A stretch of DNA of 20,026 bases from Asterionellopsis glacialis (lineage: Eukaryota > Bacillariophyta > Plagiogrammaphyceae > Rhaphoneidales > Asterionellopsidaceae), in the NCBI GenBank assembly GCA_014885115.2, contig WKLE02006677.1, forward strand, positions 1-20,026. Reading direction: 5' to 3'. This document shows positions 18,191 through 20,026 of this stretch, one piece after another; the stretch's first letter is position 1, and each line of letters opens with the position of its first letter. Position numbers and translations under genes: made by a program. Below the pieces are notes generated by a model. That model worked only from the letters and a program-made list of their open reading frames with translations. It did not search any database and was not told the origin of the DNA.

Positions 18191-18207
18191 TTTTGCATGA
18201 TGTAGGG
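18191..18207 (-). repeat. right terminal inverted repeat (candidate)
   Basis: Read inward on minus it is CCCTACATCATGCAAAA, the counterpart of the left end, and it is followed outward by TA at 18208-18209. Confidence 0.45.
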
Positions 18208-18209
18208 TA

Positions 18210-19139
18210 TTATTCGTACTTAAAAACTTCATCTTTCGGAAAGGGGGTCAGCAAGACCGGCGGGCATTTTCAGACACTTTCCAACGTTCTTTATTTCTCT
18301 ATGGAAAACTATTTTTCAAGGGAGTGATACACGAATCAGATTATTTTTTTATGGTACTGGGATACCATGAACCATGATCAACTCTTCTCAGGCATTGATT
18401 CACCCAAAAAAGAATACAGGGTTTAAATATAAAAGAAGTACAGCCGTAAAGAGGTGACCTACTGCAATTCAAATCAGAACAACTTGTCTTAAGTTTAATC
18501 TTCGAGTCGCCTGTTTCGTCTTTATATTTTTTCAGTCGTTTTTTGTTCTATGATAGGTGTGTATCGCATACTCTGCAGGACAACCGACAGGACAACACGA
18601 ATTCATCTGCAATACACCTATTTTTGTTTTGGAGACTATAGCAATAGATTACATCATGGACTGTTTCATGTATCTTTTCCAGTAACATGAAAAAGAGTTG
18701 CGACATGGGTGTGGGCATCAACTAAGAAGAATCAGTCAGTAGAGATGGCTCTAGTCTAGATTCACTTACTTGAGGTCATCTTTTTACTTGTTGATGTATC
18801 TTCTTCCCCTATAATTTGTTTTACAAGTCGTTCAGTCACTCCTCTACAATACAGTCAGAGTTTTGCGTACTAACATTTTGATATTTCATAATGTACTGTA
18901 TTTCAAGACATTCGTAAATCAACTTCAAATGTGTAACTTTCTTGCTTAATAATAACATATTATAATTCATGTATCATTTACAACCATTTTAGTCCCCTTT
19001 GTTCATTTCTCTTTTTTTTTCTTTTTTTTTCTCTCTCTCTTTTCTTGTTCTCTGTTTTGATATTCTTTCTCTCTTTTTCATCTCTTTTTCATTATGTGTC
19101 ATCATCGTCATGTTGATGTTCTTGTTCTTGTTATGCATT
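18210..19139. other. non-coding stretch, 3' side of the CAP-like gene
   Basis: No supported gene. It holds a GC-richer patch at 18240-18270 (GGGGGTCAGCAAGACCGGCGGGC), A/T-rich sequence, and a pyrimidine tract at 19008-19098 close to the stop codon of the minus-strand gene. That tract would be purine-rich in the gene's 3' UTR. Confidence 0.5.
19008..19052 (+). repeat. T/CT-rich low-complexity tract
   Basis: Runs of nine or ten T separated by single C, then (CT)n. It lies 90-130 bases beyond the stop of the minus-strand gene. Confidence 0.85.
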
Positions 19140-20026
19140 TTAGGCTACATACAATTGTACCATGTACAACTCTGTATCATTCTTGGTAGATCCACGATGT
19201 GTCGCTGTCCCCATACCAAAGTATTCAAATCGACGATCCAACATGTTATTTTTACAACTCACATCATTTGTCATCATGTGTTTATGTATACCGCGTATAC
19301 TCTTACCAATGGCAAAATTATATCCCACCCGTCGGAATGGACCATTCATTAATTTTGTAATCATTTCTTGTGGATTACATACCTCCAATATATCAAACCC
19401 CGACGACAAGACTACATTTTCCGGATGTTGTTGTTTCTTCTTTTTGGTTTTGTGGGTGTTCTTGTTCCTTTTTCGCTCATCTTTGGCACGAGTACCACAT
19501 TTTGTCGTTGCCACTGTAGTTGTAGTAGTAGTAGTAGTAGTAGTAGTGTGATTATTATTTGTAGTGTTGCTAATGGTGGTGGTCTCTTTCAAAATTTGTT
19601 GCAAGGTATTTTCCATTAAAATATTTGCAATTTCACGTGCCAAATCATCAATTTTCGAATCACGAATCAAGGCAGGAACTTGACGTTTGGTACGAGCCTT
19701 ATTGACCAAAATATGATTGGATGAAAAATACCATGTTCCTGGTAATCGTCTAGACCGTGCCAATTGAAAATTTAATTCTTCTTCTTCCTCATCTTCAAAG
19801 GACATGGTGGTCGTGGTAGTAGTAGCATTCCTTCCTGAATGATTCAAATTTAAAATACGTCGTTTTGAATCCCCTCTAGATCGTAAAAGTAATCCAGCAG
19901 TAGTTGGGGAGGGAGACGATGATTCTTGTACATCTTTGTGTTGTTGTTGGTGGTTTGAGTCTTGTTGTTCTTGTTGGGCTTGTTGTTTTTTAACATCCTC
20001 CCGTTCTAAACCAGATGCAGCTGAAT
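19140..20026 (-). CDS. C-terminal part of a polyQ/polyT-rich protein with a CAP/SCP-like domain (partial)
   Basis: The frame is open to the window edge and gives at least 294 residues; the start is outside. The upstream part is Gln-rich (KKQQAQQEQQDSNHQQQ), then Ser/Pro-rich, then acidic (SFEDEEEEELNF). A CAP/SCP pattern follows: ILVNKARTKRQVPALIRDSK then LAREIANILM (about 19635-19712) fits the N-terminal helices (VNxxR, vpxL, lAxxxA). RRVGYNFAIGKSI (about 19300-19335) sits where CAP proteins have GEN(I/L)A. FEYFGMGTA then ELYMVQLYV fits the final strands. Between these lies an insert with eleven Thr codons (19515-19547) and a Lys-rich run. The GEN glutamate is Tyr and the later His is missing, so the cavity site is probably lost. 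Distant similarity by eye; it could be another fold. Confidence 0.6.
   Translation of the reverse strand, partial: SAASGLEREDVKKQQAQQEQQDSNHQQQHKDVQESSSPSPTTAGLLLRSRGDSKRRILNLNHSGRNATTTTTTMSFEDEEEEELNFQLARSRRLPGTWYFSSNHILVNKARTKRQVPALIRDSKIDDLAREIANILMENTLQQILKETTTISNTTNNNHTTTTTTTTTTTVATTKCGTRAKDERKRNKNTHKTKKKKQQHPENVVLSSGFDILEVCNPQEMITKLMNGPFRRVGYNFAIGKSIRGIHKHMMTNDVSCKNNMLDRRFEYFGMGTATHRGSTKNDTELYMVQLYVA

Larger units (their letters stand above)
13379..18207. mobile_element. decayed Tc1/mariner-like DNA transposon, two divergent genes
   Basis: The candidate element is 4829 bases, flanked by TA at 13377-13378 and 18208-18209 (the Tc1/mariner target). Its ends are short inverted repeats: CTCTACATCACAAAA on the left and CCCTACATCATGCAAAA on the right read on minus. 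The left end lies 86 bases past the stop of the minus-strand transposase remnant, and the right end 127 bases past the last plus-strand open frame, as expected for true ends. Both genes carry several frameshifts and stops, so the copy is dead. The transposase assignment is secure. The exact ends rest on a 10-base match with one mismatch and are less certain. Confidence 0.6.

Noticed and set aside
18999..19352. Plus-strand hydrophobic 117-codon frame
   Set aside because: It arises from a T/CT-rich tract and lies antisense to the CAP-like gene; it starts at a non-ATG codon.

Overview
The window reads as nuclear DNA of a diatom (stramenopile alga). Three things support this. The 1307-residue secreted protein carries the Pro/Ser/Thr 'PSxSPT' linkers common in diatom secreted proteins. 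The four host genes have long intronless frames (the right-hand one is seen only in part) with large low-complexity inserts (polyQ, polyS, polyT). The mobile element encodes a transposase of a type common in diatoms and oomycetes. Genus cannot be fixed from the sequence alone.

Layout. 1-1387 holds no gene I can support. 1388-5311 (minus) is a secreted five-module protein: signal peptide, glucose/sorbosone-dehydrogenase-type beta-propeller, PKD domain, complete multicopper oxidase, lectin-like module and Cys-rich tail. A 1.6 kb divergent spacer follows. 6946-11580 (plus) is a ubiquitin-specific protease with an Hsp90/Hsp70-type TPR clamp, a split DUSP domain, a MYND zinc finger and a USP4/15-type catalytic domain. 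After a 0.7 kb convergent spacer, 12286-13017 (minus) is a selenoprotein of the SelU/PRXL2 family. Standard translation splits it in two because its active-site selenocysteine is an in-frame TGA at 12724-12726.

13379-18207 is a candidate 4.8 kb Tc1/mariner-like DNA transposon with short inverted ends next to TA. It holds a badly decayed DD(~40)D transposase on minus (to 13465) and a divergent, also decayed gene of unknown family on plus (to 18080). Beyond a gene-poor stretch, 19140-20026 (minus, running off the window) is the C-terminal part of a polyQ/polyT-rich protein with a divergent CAP/SCP-like domain.

The host genes do not form an obvious pathway. The most notable items are the selenocysteine gene missed by ordinary ORF calling, the dehydrogenase-oxidase fusion, and the chaperone-clamp deubiquitinase. 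I found no canonical SECIS element by eye; a SECIS-like hairpin is described with its defects.
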